NCBI RefSeq assembly: GCF_000495915.1
Contig: NZ_AOFQ01000071.1
Location: forward strand, 1-64,000
Length of the DNA stretch: 64,000 nt
Direction of reading: 5' to 3'
DNA from: Stutzerimonas chloritidismutans AW-1
Lineage (GTDB): Bacteria; Pseudomonadota; Gammaproteobacteria; Pseudomonadales; Pseudomonadaceae
Made by a program: the position numbers and the translations under genes. This document shows positions 17,542 through 25,699 of this stretch, piece by piece; the stretch's first letter is position 1; the number at the start of each line of letters is the position of its first letter. The notes under the pieces were generated by a model. The model did no database searches, had not been told where the DNA came from, and saw only the letters and a list, made by a program, of their open reading frames with translations.

Positions 17542-20409
17542 ATGAGCGTCAACGCAAGCCCATCCTGGCCTTACCCCGGCGCACGCTGGTGGAAGTTCGA
17601 CTTCCATACCCACACCCCAGCTTCCAAGGATACCGGGGCATGGCAGGTAGCCATCGGCACGCCGAATGAGTTAACGCCGCAGACATGGCTGCTCAAATAC
17701 ATGGCCGCCGAAATCGACTGCGTGGCCGTCACCGACCACAACACGGGCGAGTGGATCGACAGGCTCAAGGCGGCCTATGCGGAAATGAAGCGCGAGGCCG
17801 ACGCGGGCACGCCGCCGGGCGGCTTCCGTGAGTTGCACCTGTTCCCCGGTGTGGAAATCTCGGTGCAGGGCGGCTTTCATCTGCTGGCGATCTTTGACCC
17901 GTCCGCCACCAGTCAGACCATCAGCGACCTGCTAGCGCAGGTGGATTACCAAGGCACGCGTGGCGACAGCGATGGCGTTACCCGTCTCGGTGCCGCCCAG
18001 GTGGTGGAGCGCATTCTGGCGGCGGGCGGCCTGGCCATTCCGGCACACGTCGAAGGCGACAAGGGGCTGCTACAGGTCGAACCTGGTACGCGTAAATGCA
18101 TGATGGATGCCAATACGGTTAAGGCGATCTTGCAGGAGCCCGGCATCCTGGCGCTGGAGTGGGCCGCCTCCAACAGCCCTGTGCCCATGGTGCTGGAGGA
18201 GCTGAAACTGCGCTTTGCCAGCGTGGTGGGCAGCGATTGCCACAGCTTCCAAGGTACGGCTGTTCCGGGTTCGCGCTACACCTGGATCAAGATGGCGCGG
18301 CCTAGCTTGGAAGGCTTGCGTCTTGCCTTGCTGGATGGGCAGGAAGTCTCTGTTCGGCGCAGCGATGAGAGCGACGGCTTTGCGCCGTTCAATACGCCCG
18401 AGCATTTCATTGAGTCGATTGAAATCCGCGACGCTCGCTACATGGGGCGCGGCAGGCAGCCTGCCGAGTTGCCGCTCAATCCGTACTTCAATGCCTTGAT
18501 AGGTGGCCGTGGCACAGGTAAATCGACCACCGTGCATGCCCTGCGTCTGGCTTATCGCCGTGAGAAGGAGCTGTCACTCAGCTCGGAAGCCGGGCAGACC
18601 TTCAAGCGTTTCAATCAGGTTGCCAGGGGCCGCAATGACGAAGGCGGACTACGGGCGGAAACCAGCCTCTGCGTGCAAGTGCAGCGCGATGGCATGCCCT
18701 ATCGCCTGATCTGGCGGCAGGATGGCCAGGGCCATGCGGTGGAGGAATGGAACGCCGCTACGGGCAGTTTCAAGCCTTCGGCCAGTCAGGCCGTCACCGA
18801 GCAACGCTTTCCGGTGCGTCTGTTCAGCCAGGGGCAGATCGCCGCGCTGGCCGGTGACAGCCAGCAGGCGCTGCTCAAGGTGATTGACGATGCGGCGGGC
18901 ACGCAATCGCAGCAAGCCGCTTTCGAGGAAGCCAAGCGTGCCTTCCTGGCCGCACGGGCGCAAATGCGCGAGCTGGATGGCAAGCTGCAAGGGCGTGAAG
19001 CGTTGACGCTGGCCCTGCAAGATATTCAGCGCAAGCTGGCCCGCTTCGAGGGCGCCGATCATGCCGCCCTGCTGAAAAACTATCAGCGCACCAACCGGCA
19101 AAGCCGCGAGCTGGAACGCCAGTTCGACGCCTCCGCCGAACTGGCAACCCGCTTGAAAGCGCTTGCCGACGATCTGTTGGCGGAAGACTTGCCGGAAGGC
19201 TTGTTCGATACCGCCGAAGACGGACCAGCACTGAGCATTGTCCAGGCGCTGCACGCCGCCATCGCCAAGGCGCAGCAGGACGTCGAGCGCGCGGCAAACG
19301 TGCTGCAGGAGCGTGGGCAAGTCCTGAGAGGTGAACTGGAGGCTTCGCCCTGGTTTGCGCGGATCGACGCGGCCAAGACGGCTTACGAGCAGCTCAAGGC
19401 CGACTTGCAGCAACAAGGCGTCAGCGACCCCAGCGAGTACGGTCGTCTGGTGCAAGAAAAGCAGCGCCAGGAAATCGAGCTGAAGAAGCTGGAAGCCTTG
19501 CAGAAGCAGCACACTGAGTTGCGCGAGAAGGCCAAGTCGTTGCTGGAACAGGTGCAATCCGCCCGCCGCGCCATCAGCGCCCAACGGAGCGCATTTCTGC
19601 AGGCAACGCTGCAAGGCAATCCCTTTGTGCGCATCGAGCTGATCCCGTACAGCCGGGACGCGCAGGGCATCGAGCGCTCCTTGCGGGAGGTGCTTGGTGC
19701 TGTCGACGAGCGCTTCAAGGCCGACATATATCAGGAACCGCAGGAAGAGGGCTTGGCGCGAGGGGTAGTTGCCGATCTGATGCTGCTCAGTGAGCTGTCT
19801 TTAAACACGTTGCCGAGTTCCCAAGACATCGAAGCATACGAGAACTCCATTGAGACGCTGAAGAAGCGGCTCGTTGAAGCAGCCGTAGGAAAGGACGAAT
19901 TTGGCGCACGATTTAACAGTTTCCTGAAAGCGGAAGCCGACAAGCGCCCGGAATTCATCGATCACATTCTGTGCTGGTTCCCCGAAGACGGTTTGCAGGT
20001 GGAGTACAGCCGCAAAGGTGACGGGCGGGACTTTCAGTCCATCGGCCAGGCGTCCGCCGGGCAGCGCGCGGCGGCCATGCTGGCCTTCCTGCTGGCGCAC
20101 GGCAACGAGCCACTGGTGCTCGACCAGCCAGAAGATGACCTGGATAACCACCTGATCTACGGACTGGTCGTGCAGCAGATCCGCAGCAACAAACTGCGCC
20201 GTCAGCTCATCATCGTGACCCACAACCCCAACATCGTGGTCAATGGCGATGCGGAGTTGATCCACGTACTGGACTTCAACCACCAGTGCCACGTGAAGCA
20301 AACCGGCTCTTTGCAGGATCAGGCTATGCGCCGCGAAGTCTGCCAAGTGATGGAAGGCGGCGAAGAAGCGTTCGAACGACGTTACCAACGCCTGGGAAGA
20401 GAGGTTTGA
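17542..20409 (+). CDS. TrlF-type PHP-SMC ATPase
   Basis: A 955-aa fusion. The N-terminus is a PHP metallo-phosphoesterase: FDFHTHT (His22, His24), AVTDHNTG (Asp65, His66), the metal-site region PGVEISVQGG and SDCHS near 231-235. Next is an SMC/RecF-type ATPase with Walker A GGRGTGKST (321-329), coiled coil about 470-700, an ABC signature around SAGQRAAAMLAF, and Walker B LVLDQPEDD (about 858-866). It starts 11 nt after hsdR with GAGGG upstream, and 1 nt separates it from the next gene. Probably a nucleic-acid-sensing nuclease or phosphatase accessory to restriction; activity is inferred. Confidence 0.88.
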   Translation: MSVNASPSWPYPGARWWKFDFHTHTPASKDTGAWQVAIGTPNELTPQTWLLKYMAAEIDCVAVTDHNTGEWIDRLKAAYAEMKREADAGTPPGGFRELHLFPGVEISVQGGFHLLAIFDPSATSQTISDLLAQVDYQGTRGDSDGVTRLGAAQVVERILAAGGLAIPAHVEGDKGLLQVEPGTRKCMMDANTVKAILQEPGILALEWAASNSPVPMVLEELKLRFASVVGSDCHSFQGTAVPGSRYTWIKMARPSLEGLRLALLDGQEVSVRRSDESDGFAPFNTPEHFIESIEIRDARYMGRGRQPAELPLNPYFNALIGGRGTGKSTTVHALRLAYRREKELSLSSEAGQTFKRFNQVARGRNDEGGLRAETSLCVQVQRDGMPYRLIWRQDGQGHAVEEWNAATGSFKPSASQAVTEQRFPVRLFSQGQIAALAGDSQQALLKVIDDAAGTQSQQAAFEEAKRAFLAARAQMRELDGKLQGREALTLALQDIQRKLARFEGADHAALLKNYQRTNRQSRELERQFDASAELATRLKALADDLLAEDLPEGLFDTAEDGPALSIVQALHAAIAKAQQDVERAANVLQERGQVLRGELEASPWFARIDAAKTAYEQLKADLQQQGVSDPSEYGRLVQEKQRQEIELKKLEALQKQHTELREKAKSLLEQVQSARRAISAQRSAFLQATLQGNPFVRIELIPYSRDAQGIERSLREVLGAVDERFKADIYQEPQEEGLARGVVADLMLLSELSLNTLPSSQDIEAYENSIETLKKRLVEAAVGKDEFGARFNSFLKAEADKRPEFIDHILCWFPEDGLQVEYSRKGDGRDFQSIGQASAGQRAAAMLAFLLAHGNEPLVLDQPEDDLDNHLIYGLVVQQIRSNKLRRQLIIVTHNPNIVVNGDAELIHVLDFNHQCHVKQTGSLQDQAMRREVCQVMEGGEEAFERRYQRLGREV

Positions 20410-20410
20410 C

Positions 20411-21679
20411 ATGTTCGACAACATCGCCGACTTGATCGACAAGATTCGCCTGGGAGAGGACTCCTATCTGGAGTTGAAGGAAGTCCGCTTTGCTGGCCAA
20501 AAGGTGTCAGCACCCCATAAAGATTCGCTGGCCGATGAGCTGGCCGCTTTCGCCAACAGCCGGGGTGGTGTGTGCGTGCTCGGCGTGGACGACACCCGTG
20601 AAGTGCTCGGTATCCCGCTGGAGCGCTTGGACCTGGTGGAGGATTTCGTCCGGCAGATTTGCCTGGACAGCATCACCCCGCCGCTCGCGCCGGTGATCGA
20701 GCGTCTGAGCCTGCCCAGCACGTCAGGCGAGCCCTTGCCAGTATTGAAAGTCGATATCGCAAGCAGCCTGTTCGTGCATAAAAGCCCCGGCGGCTATTTG
20801 CACCGCGTGGGCAGCGCCAAGCGTGAAATGGCTCCGGACTATCTGGCGCGGCTGTTCCAGCAACGCAGCCAGGCGCGCATCATCCGCTTCGACGAGCAGC
20901 CGGTGCCTGGCGCCACGCTCGATGACCTTGCAGATGACCTCTGGCAACGTTTTGCCAGTCCTCGCGTGCAAGATACGCGTGCGGTGCTGCTGGATAAACT
21001 GGCCATGGCGCGCCCCGATACCGACGGCGCACTTCGGCCAACCATCGCCGGCGTGCTGATGGCCAGCGCAGATCCCCGCCGCTGGCTGCCAAATGCCTTC
21101 ATTCAGGCGGTGGCCTACCGTGGCACCGAGGTGCTGCCGCAAGGCGACACGGCCTATCAGCTCGACGCCCAGGACATCACCGGGCCGCTGGATGCCCAGG
21201 TGCTGGCGGCTTGCCACTTCGTCCGCAAGAACATGCAGGTCTATGCCACCAAGGATGAGGGCAGGCACGATCTGCCGCAGTACGACATGACCGCCGTCTT
21301 CGAGGCCCTGGTCAATGCCGTTGCACACCGGGATTACTCGATCCATGGCGCCAAAATCCGCCTGCGGATGTTTGCGGACCGGCTGGAGCTGTATTCGCCA
21401 GGCGCCATCCCCAACACCATGACGGTGGAGAGCCTTCCCTACCGCCAGGCCGCGCGAAACGAAGCCATCACCAGCCTGCTGGCCAAATGTTCCGTGCCCG
21501 AGGCGGACAAAGCGATCACAGGCCGCAGCGCCATGATGGACAAGCGTGGTGAAGGGGTTCAGATCATTCTGGATCAAAGTGAACGGCTGTCCGGCAAGCG
21601 GCCGGTTTACAGGCTAGTGGATGACTCCGAGCTGTTGTTGATCATCCCTGCTGCCGAGCCTCCCGCAGCAGTTGAGTGA
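20411..21679 (+). CDS. Second AlbA_2 / GHKL-ATPase domain protein
   Basis: A 422-aa protein. The N-terminal AlbA_2 domain is visible as DSYLELKEVRF and ELAAFANSRGGVCVLGVDD; the C-terminal GHKL-type module carries the N-box FEALVNAVAHRDYS and a Gly-rich MDKRGEGVQII. It is shorter than and diverged from the similar protein at 11473 and lacks its LATL-rich tail. It starts one base after the TrlF-type gene, implying coupling. Possible roles include nucleic acid binding or transcription control of the operon; nothing here proves one. Confidence 0.83.
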   Translation: MFDNIADLIDKIRLGEDSYLELKEVRFAGQKVSAPHKDSLADELAAFANSRGGVCVLGVDDTREVLGIPLERLDLVEDFVRQICLDSITPPLAPVIERLSLPSTSGEPLPVLKVDIASSLFVHKSPGGYLHRVGSAKREMAPDYLARLFQQRSQARIIRFDEQPVPGATLDDLADDLWQRFASPRVQDTRAVLLDKLAMARPDTDGALRPTIAGVLMASADPRRWLPNAFIQAVAYRGTEVLPQGDTAYQLDAQDITGPLDAQVLAACHFVRKNMQVYATKDEGRHDLPQYDMTAVFEALVNAVAHRDYSIHGAKIRLRMFADRLELYSPGAIPNTMTVESLPYRQAARNEAITSLLAKCSVPEADKAITGRSAMMDKRGEGVQIILDQSERLSGKRPVYRLVDDSELLLIIPAAEPPAAVE

Positions 21680-21702
21680 GATTGAGAGGATAAGGAAGCA
21701 CC

Positions 21703-23415
21703 ATGGCCAAGGCTGAAGCCAGCGTTGAAGAACTGGTCTCGATGATCGAGCGCGGTGAGCTGCGCTTGCCGGAAATGCAGCGGCAGTATGTCTGGCGCTC
21801 CACGCGCGTGCGCGACTTGCTCGACTCTCTGTATCGGGGCTATCCCTCGGGGGCGATTCTGCTGTGGGAAACCGATGAGGCCGTGCCCCTGCAAAGCTTT
21901 GCCGTCAGCCAAAGCAATAACCCTTATCAGAGCACCCGCCTGTTGCTCGATGGACAACAGCGTCTGACCTCGTTGTCTGCCGTCATTCGTGGCGAGCCGG
22001 TGTCGGTGCGCGGTCGCCGTCGGCCCATCGATTTGCTCTTTAATCTGGAGCATCCCGACCAACTGGCCGTCGTGACCGAAGTGGATGAGAACGGCGATGA
22101 CGCCGAGGTCGATGAGGAAGGCGAACTGGGCGGCGACGAGGCCGACGCCAGCGAGGACGAACTGCTGACGCGCTTCAACAAAATGACCTTCGTGGTGGCG
22201 ACCCGGAAGCTGGAGCAGTTGCCGCAGTGGGTGAAGGTATCCGAAGTCTTCAAGACCGACAGCGATGCGCCTTTCCTCAAACGTGCGGGCATCAGTGGCT
22301 TTGATGATCCGCGTTACGAGAAATACAGCCAGCGCCTAGCCCGGCTACGTGGCATTCGCAAGTACGTGTATCGCATGGACGTGCTGGAGCGAACACTGTC
22401 CTACGACGAGGTCACGGAAATCTTCGTGCGGGTCAACTCGCTGGGTGCCAAGCTGCGCAGCTCCGATCTGGCTCTGGCGCAGATCACGGCCAAATGGCGG
22501 CACTCGCTGCAGACCTTCCTGGACTTCCAGAATGCTTGCGCCCAGAACGGTTTCGAGCTGGATCTGGGTTTGCACCTGAAGAATTTGATGGCCTTTGCCA
22601 CCGGGCAATCCCGTTTTCTGACCGTCGGCAGCCTGACCCTGGACGTACTGCAGCAAGCGTGGAAAGAAGCCTGCGAGGGGATGGAATTTGCCCTCAATTT
22701 CGCACGCAGCAATCTGGGTATCGACAGCCCTGCCTTGCTGTCATCGCCCTTCTTACTGGTGGTACTGGCCTACTTTGGACACCGCCGCGACTATGCCCTC
22801 AGCACGGAAGAGGCGCAGCAGTTGCGCTACTGGGCCTTGGCCGCCAATGCCAAAGGCCGTTTCTCGCGGGGTTCCAGCGAGACCATTCTGGATCAGGATT
22901 TGGCGACCATCCGCAATGGCGGCGGCGTCAATGAACTGATCGACCGGCTGCGTCTGCAGTTCGGCCGTCTTGACATCACGCCGGAAGAGCTGGAGGGGCG
23001 CAACCAGCGCAGTGCGCTGTTCAAGACCATGTTCCTGGCATTTCGTGCGGCAGGCGCCAAGGATTGGCGCAGCCACCTTGCCATTGCTCTGGACCACTCG
23101 GGCAGTCAGCACCGCTTGCAGTTTCATCACATTTTCCCCAAGGCATTGCTGCGCGGCAGCTACACCCCTCGCGAGGCCGACGACATCGCCAACCTGGCTT
23201 TCATCGGCGGCAAAACCAATCGTGCGATCAGCGACAAAGCGCCTGTGACCTACCTGTTGCCGCTGGTGGCGCAGCACGGTGAAACACCATTCGCATCACA
23301 GTGCATCCCGGTGGAGGAGGAACTGCTGGCACTGGATCACTACAAGGCGTTCTTGCAAGAGCGCCGCAAACGCATCGCGGCGGCACTGAATGCTTTCATC
23401 CATGCGACCGCTTGA
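21703..23415 (+). CDS. DUF262 / HNH nuclease (GmrSD-like)
   Basis: A 570-aa protein with an N-terminal DUF262 (ParB/Srx-like NTPase) domain: RLPEMQRQYVWR and LLDGQQRLTSL, with DGQQR at 83-87. A very acidic linker (about 120-150) follows. The C-terminus has an HNH-type His-Me finger, FHHIFPKALL (474-483) with Asn497 and NRAI downstream. This order matches GmrSD-type enzymes that cut modified DNA and related defence nucleases. It is the last gene of the restriction operon. A modification-dependent nuclease beside a methylating system would be complementary, but target specificity is unknown. Confidence 0.87.
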   Translation: MAKAEASVEELVSMIERGELRLPEMQRQYVWRSTRVRDLLDSLYRGYPSGAILLWETDEAVPLQSFAVSQSNNPYQSTRLLLDGQQRLTSLSAVIRGEPVSVRGRRRPIDLLFNLEHPDQLAVVTEVDENGDDAEVDEEGELGGDEADASEDELLTRFNKMTFVVATRKLEQLPQWVKVSEVFKTDSDAPFLKRAGISGFDDPRYEKYSQRLARLRGIRKYVYRMDVLERTLSYDEVTEIFVRVNSLGAKLRSSDLALAQITAKWRHSLQTFLDFQNACAQNGFELDLGLHLKNLMAFATGQSRFLTVGSLTLDVLQQAWKEACEGMEFALNFARSNLGIDSPALLSSPFLLVVLAYFGHRRDYALSTEEAQQLRYWALAANAKGRFSRGSSETILDQDLATIRNGGGVNELIDRLRLQFGRLDITPEELEGRNQRSALFKTMFLAFRAAGAKDWRSHLAIALDHSGSQHRLQFHHIFPKALLRGSYTPREADDIANLAFIGGKTNRAISDKAPVTYLLPLVAQHGETPFASQCIPVEEELLALDHYKAFLQERRKRIAAALNAFIHATA

Positions 23416-23421
23416 GCTGTC

Positions 23422-23556
23422 AGTGCCACCGTGTTGCCACACTATGACCCACATGTCGCCACAATGCTGCCGCCATGTTCAACACAATGTTGCCACGCTG
23501 TTCACCACATTGACGCCACTTTGTGCACACAGTGTTGCCACCATGCCTGACACATT
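23422..23556. repeat. Phased 22-23-bp repeat array before the Wadjet operon
   Basis: The core GTTGCCAC or a one- to two-base variant starts at 23433, 23455, 23489, 23512 and 23534, with weaker copies at 23422 and 23466. All spacings are close to multiples of 11 bp (11, 22, 11, 23, 23, 22), so the sites lie on one face of the helix. Each is followed by a CACAT/CACAAT-like half. Long reading frames through it have unnatural composition. It looks like an operator array rather than coding DNA. Confidence 0.6.
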
Positions 23557-23602
23557 CCGGGTGGGACGCAGGCCGAGAGTCGCTTGTCCCCGGCGCGATG
23601 AG

Positions 23603-23642
23603 CACATTCTTTGTGCTGGCTCGCGAGAGCACAAAGAATGTG
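23603..23642. repeat. 15-bp perfect inverted repeat in Wadjet leader
   Basis: CACATTCTTTGTGCT (23603-23617) and AGCACAAAGAATGTG (23628-23642) pair perfectly around a 10-base loop GGCTCGCGAG. No T run follows, so it is not an ordinary terminator. It may be a transcript hairpin or a protein-binding dyad in the leader of the operon at 23829. The 23416-23828 interval holds no gene that I can support. Confidence 0.65.
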
Positions 23643-23756
23643 GCCGCTGGGCTCGATTTCGCCAGAAATCGGGCGCGGCGGCGTGGGGACAACGAATGGT
23701 CGATGCGTCCAGCCTGCACCTTATGAAACCCCGCTGCGGCCATGCGCCGGGTTGCC

Positions 23757-23800
23757 GCCCTGTGCGGCTGGCGGGGGAGAGCATGCCGCACAGGGCATGC
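23757..23800. promoter_or_regulatory. Competing hairpins just upstream of the Wadjet operon
   Basis: GCCCTGTGCGGC (23757-23768) pairs perfectly with GCCGCACAGGGC (23785-23796). An alternative hairpin, GCATGCC (23781-23787) with GGCATGC (23794-23800), uses the same downstream strand, so the two cannot form together. This mutually exclusive layout, 29 nt from the start codon, is reminiscent of attenuation or translation control. The interpretation is inference. Confidence 0.5.
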
Positions 23801-23828
23801 CTGCTCGGTGGTGGGAGACTGAACTGAC

Positions 23829-25088
23829 ATGGCCAACCCTCGCTCGCTGGTCTACGCGCTTTACACCCATTGGGACACCGTGGAGCTTTTGGTGCGGCTG
23901 TCGCGCGAGTTTGCCGTGCTGACCAGCGATCAGGTGTTGAACGGCATTGCCAAGGTATCCGGGCAACGGGATGCCGAAACGCAGGGCGCGGTGCTACGTG
24001 CCTTGGTCAATGCGGACATCCTGCAAACCTTGCCGCGCAGCAGCGATCTGCAGCTCAATGCCTATGTGCTGGAGTTCGTGCGCGGCCTCACCCGTGAACA
24101 TGAGCTGGGCCTGGCTGCCGTACTGCAGGCGCGTGTTGCGGCCATCCGTGAAGCCACCGAAGCACTCAATGAAGGGATGCTCGGGGCCGACATGGATCGC
24201 GTGCGCGGAGCCGCCAACAAGCTGGCAGAACTCTTCCGCCAGATCAGCCTGCAGCTCGATCAGGACCGGCACGCGCTCTTTGAACTGGCGGAAAACGCCA
24301 AAAGCGCCGACAGCAGCATGCCGATCAGCCAGCGCTACCGCGAGGTGCTGGAAGCCTACGATCATTATGTGGAGCCGATGAACCAGATGATGGACAGCGG
24401 CTCGCAGGGCACCTTCTATCGCTATCTGGAAGAAGCGGAGCGTGCGCTCGACTTGAGCCTGGAGCAATTGTCGGTACAGGGTGCGCTCTACTCGCATCGC
24501 CTGCAGTTGCGTCAGGTAGCGCACCAGGCCAAGGAGCTGCGGCGCTTTGGCCGGCTGGTTGCGCAACAGTGCGCCGATACACTGCTGCCCTTGCGCGAAG
24601 AGCTGCGTCAGCACAACGCCCTGACCAGTGCCATCAGCTTGCTGTTGGGGCAGGTGCGCAAACGCGGCCTGCGTCGCGCACTATCGCGCCCGGCGGATGA
24701 GACCGCACTCCCCGTCTGGCGCAATGAGCGTGGTTTCAAATTGCAATTGGGCGATGAGGTGCGGGCAGTCATGGCAGCCGCGCGCCAATACCAGCCGCAG
24801 GCGGTGGCCTTTCCGCAGGATGAACCCGGCGATGACGCTCCGTTGCTGGAGCAGGTGGACGAGACTGCCATTCGCGCGCATCTGGCCCGCAGCCTGCCGG
24901 TGGAAAATCTGCTCGATTGGCTGCACCGCCATTACGCCCATCTGCAGGATGCCACCCTGCTGCGCCTGTTTCATGACCTGCAACATGAGCCCGGCTGGCA
25001 GTTCGAGGCCGCCAGCCAGCCTGAAAAAACCACGCTGCAGACGATTCGCGTCCTGCATCACCCTCACCGCGTGAGTATCCCGCAATGA
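23829..25088 (+). CDS. Wadjet JetA / MksF-like kleisin
   Basis: First gene of a four-gene condensin-type anti-plasmid operon. The 419-aa protein begins with a winged-helix-like region (about 10-90: VELLVRLSREFAVLTSDQVL), has a long helical middle (about 95-290) and a C-terminal winged-helix-like part. This matches kleisin subunits (JetA or MksF), which bridge the SMC heads. The identification rests mainly on size, helical pattern and the next three genes. The stop overlaps jetB by ATGA. The 413-bp structured leader upstream probably controls the operon. Confidence 0.82.
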   Translation: MANPRSLVYALYTHWDTVELLVRLSREFAVLTSDQVLNGIAKVSGQRDAETQGAVLRALVNADILQTLPRSSDLQLNAYVLEFVRGLTREHELGLAAVLQARVAAIREATEALNEGMLGADMDRVRGAANKLAELFRQISLQLDQDRHALFELAENAKSADSSMPISQRYREVLEAYDHYVEPMNQMMDSGSQGTFYRYLEEAERALDLSLEQLSVQGALYSHRLQLRQVAHQAKELRRFGRLVAQQCADTLLPLREELRQHNALTSAISLLLGQVRKRGLRRALSRPADETALPVWRNERGFKLQLGDEVRAVMAAARQYQPQAVAFPQDEPGDDAPLLEQVDETAIRAHLARSLPVENLLDWLHRHYAHLQDATLLRLFHDLQHEPGWQFEAASQPEKTTLQTIRVLHHPHRVSIPQ

Positions 25089-25699
25089 CGATCCCACACG
25101 CTCTGGCAGCCGCCCTGTCGCAAATGCCGGCATTGGCCGAGCTGTTCCGCCTGTTTCTCTCCGGCAAACACCTGAATCGAATGGCCGAGCCCGCGCTGTG
25201 GGCGGAGCTGGAACAGCACGAGGCCAGCTATGTCGGCTTGTTTGCCGCGCTGGGGTTCGAGCTGCGCCTGGATGCCAGGGGCTTTGCCTGGTTTCACAAC
25301 AGTGACGCCAACAGCAACATCGGCAAGATCAGCCGCCAGCTGGCCTTGCTGTTCATGGTGATCTTCGATGCCCAGGCCAACGCCGGCAAGGCCCTGCAGC
25401 GCTTTACCGATTGGCTGATCGACAGCGCCTGGCTGGTCGAGGTCTACAAGCAACAGCAAGACCTGCTGGATGCCGAGGGCCTCAACCCCGACGCCCTGGT
25501 GGAGCTGCTGGGCCGCGCCTGCAACCTGGGCTTTGCCATGGCAGAGCCAGCGGGCTGGCGACTGCTGCCCGCTGTATGCCGTTACCTCGATCATTTCGAG
25601 AGCCTGGCGTTGACGGCCAAGACCGATGGCGACGAGCCGAGCGTGCCAACGGAGGATGACTGGGCTGCGGATGCACCAGACGACGAGGAGAACACCTGA
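25085..25699 (+). CDS. Wadjet JetB / MksE-like KITE subunit
   Basis: A 204-aa protein in the position and size range of the KITE subunit (JetB or MksE), which binds the kleisin and DNA. Two winged-helix-like regions are suggested (about 12-75 and 95-185), including KISRQLALLFMVIFDAQ, with a very acidic C-terminus (EDDWAADAPDDEEN). It overlaps jetA by ATGA and jetC by one base (TGATG). The assignment depends on synteny as much as sequence. Confidence 0.8.
   Translation: MTIPHALAAALSQMPALAELFRLFLSGKHLNRMAEPALWAELEQHEASYVGLFAALGFELRLDARGFAWFHNSDANSNIGKISRQLALLFMVIFDAQANAGKALQRFTDWLIDSAWLVEVYKQQQDLLDAEGLNPDALVELLGRACNLGFAMAEPAGWRLLPAVCRYLDHFESLALTAKTDGDEPSVPTEDDWAADAPDDEENT

Noticed and set aside
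23422-23556. Possible CRISPR array before the Wadjet operon
   Set aside because: The 22-23-bp units are degenerate and contiguous, with no separate spacers.
23390-23827. A 145-codon frame ending just before jetA, and a 138-codon frame opposite it
   Set aside because: Both are Cys, Arg and His rich with no fold-like pattern, and both run through the repeat array and hairpins. Treated as non-coding.
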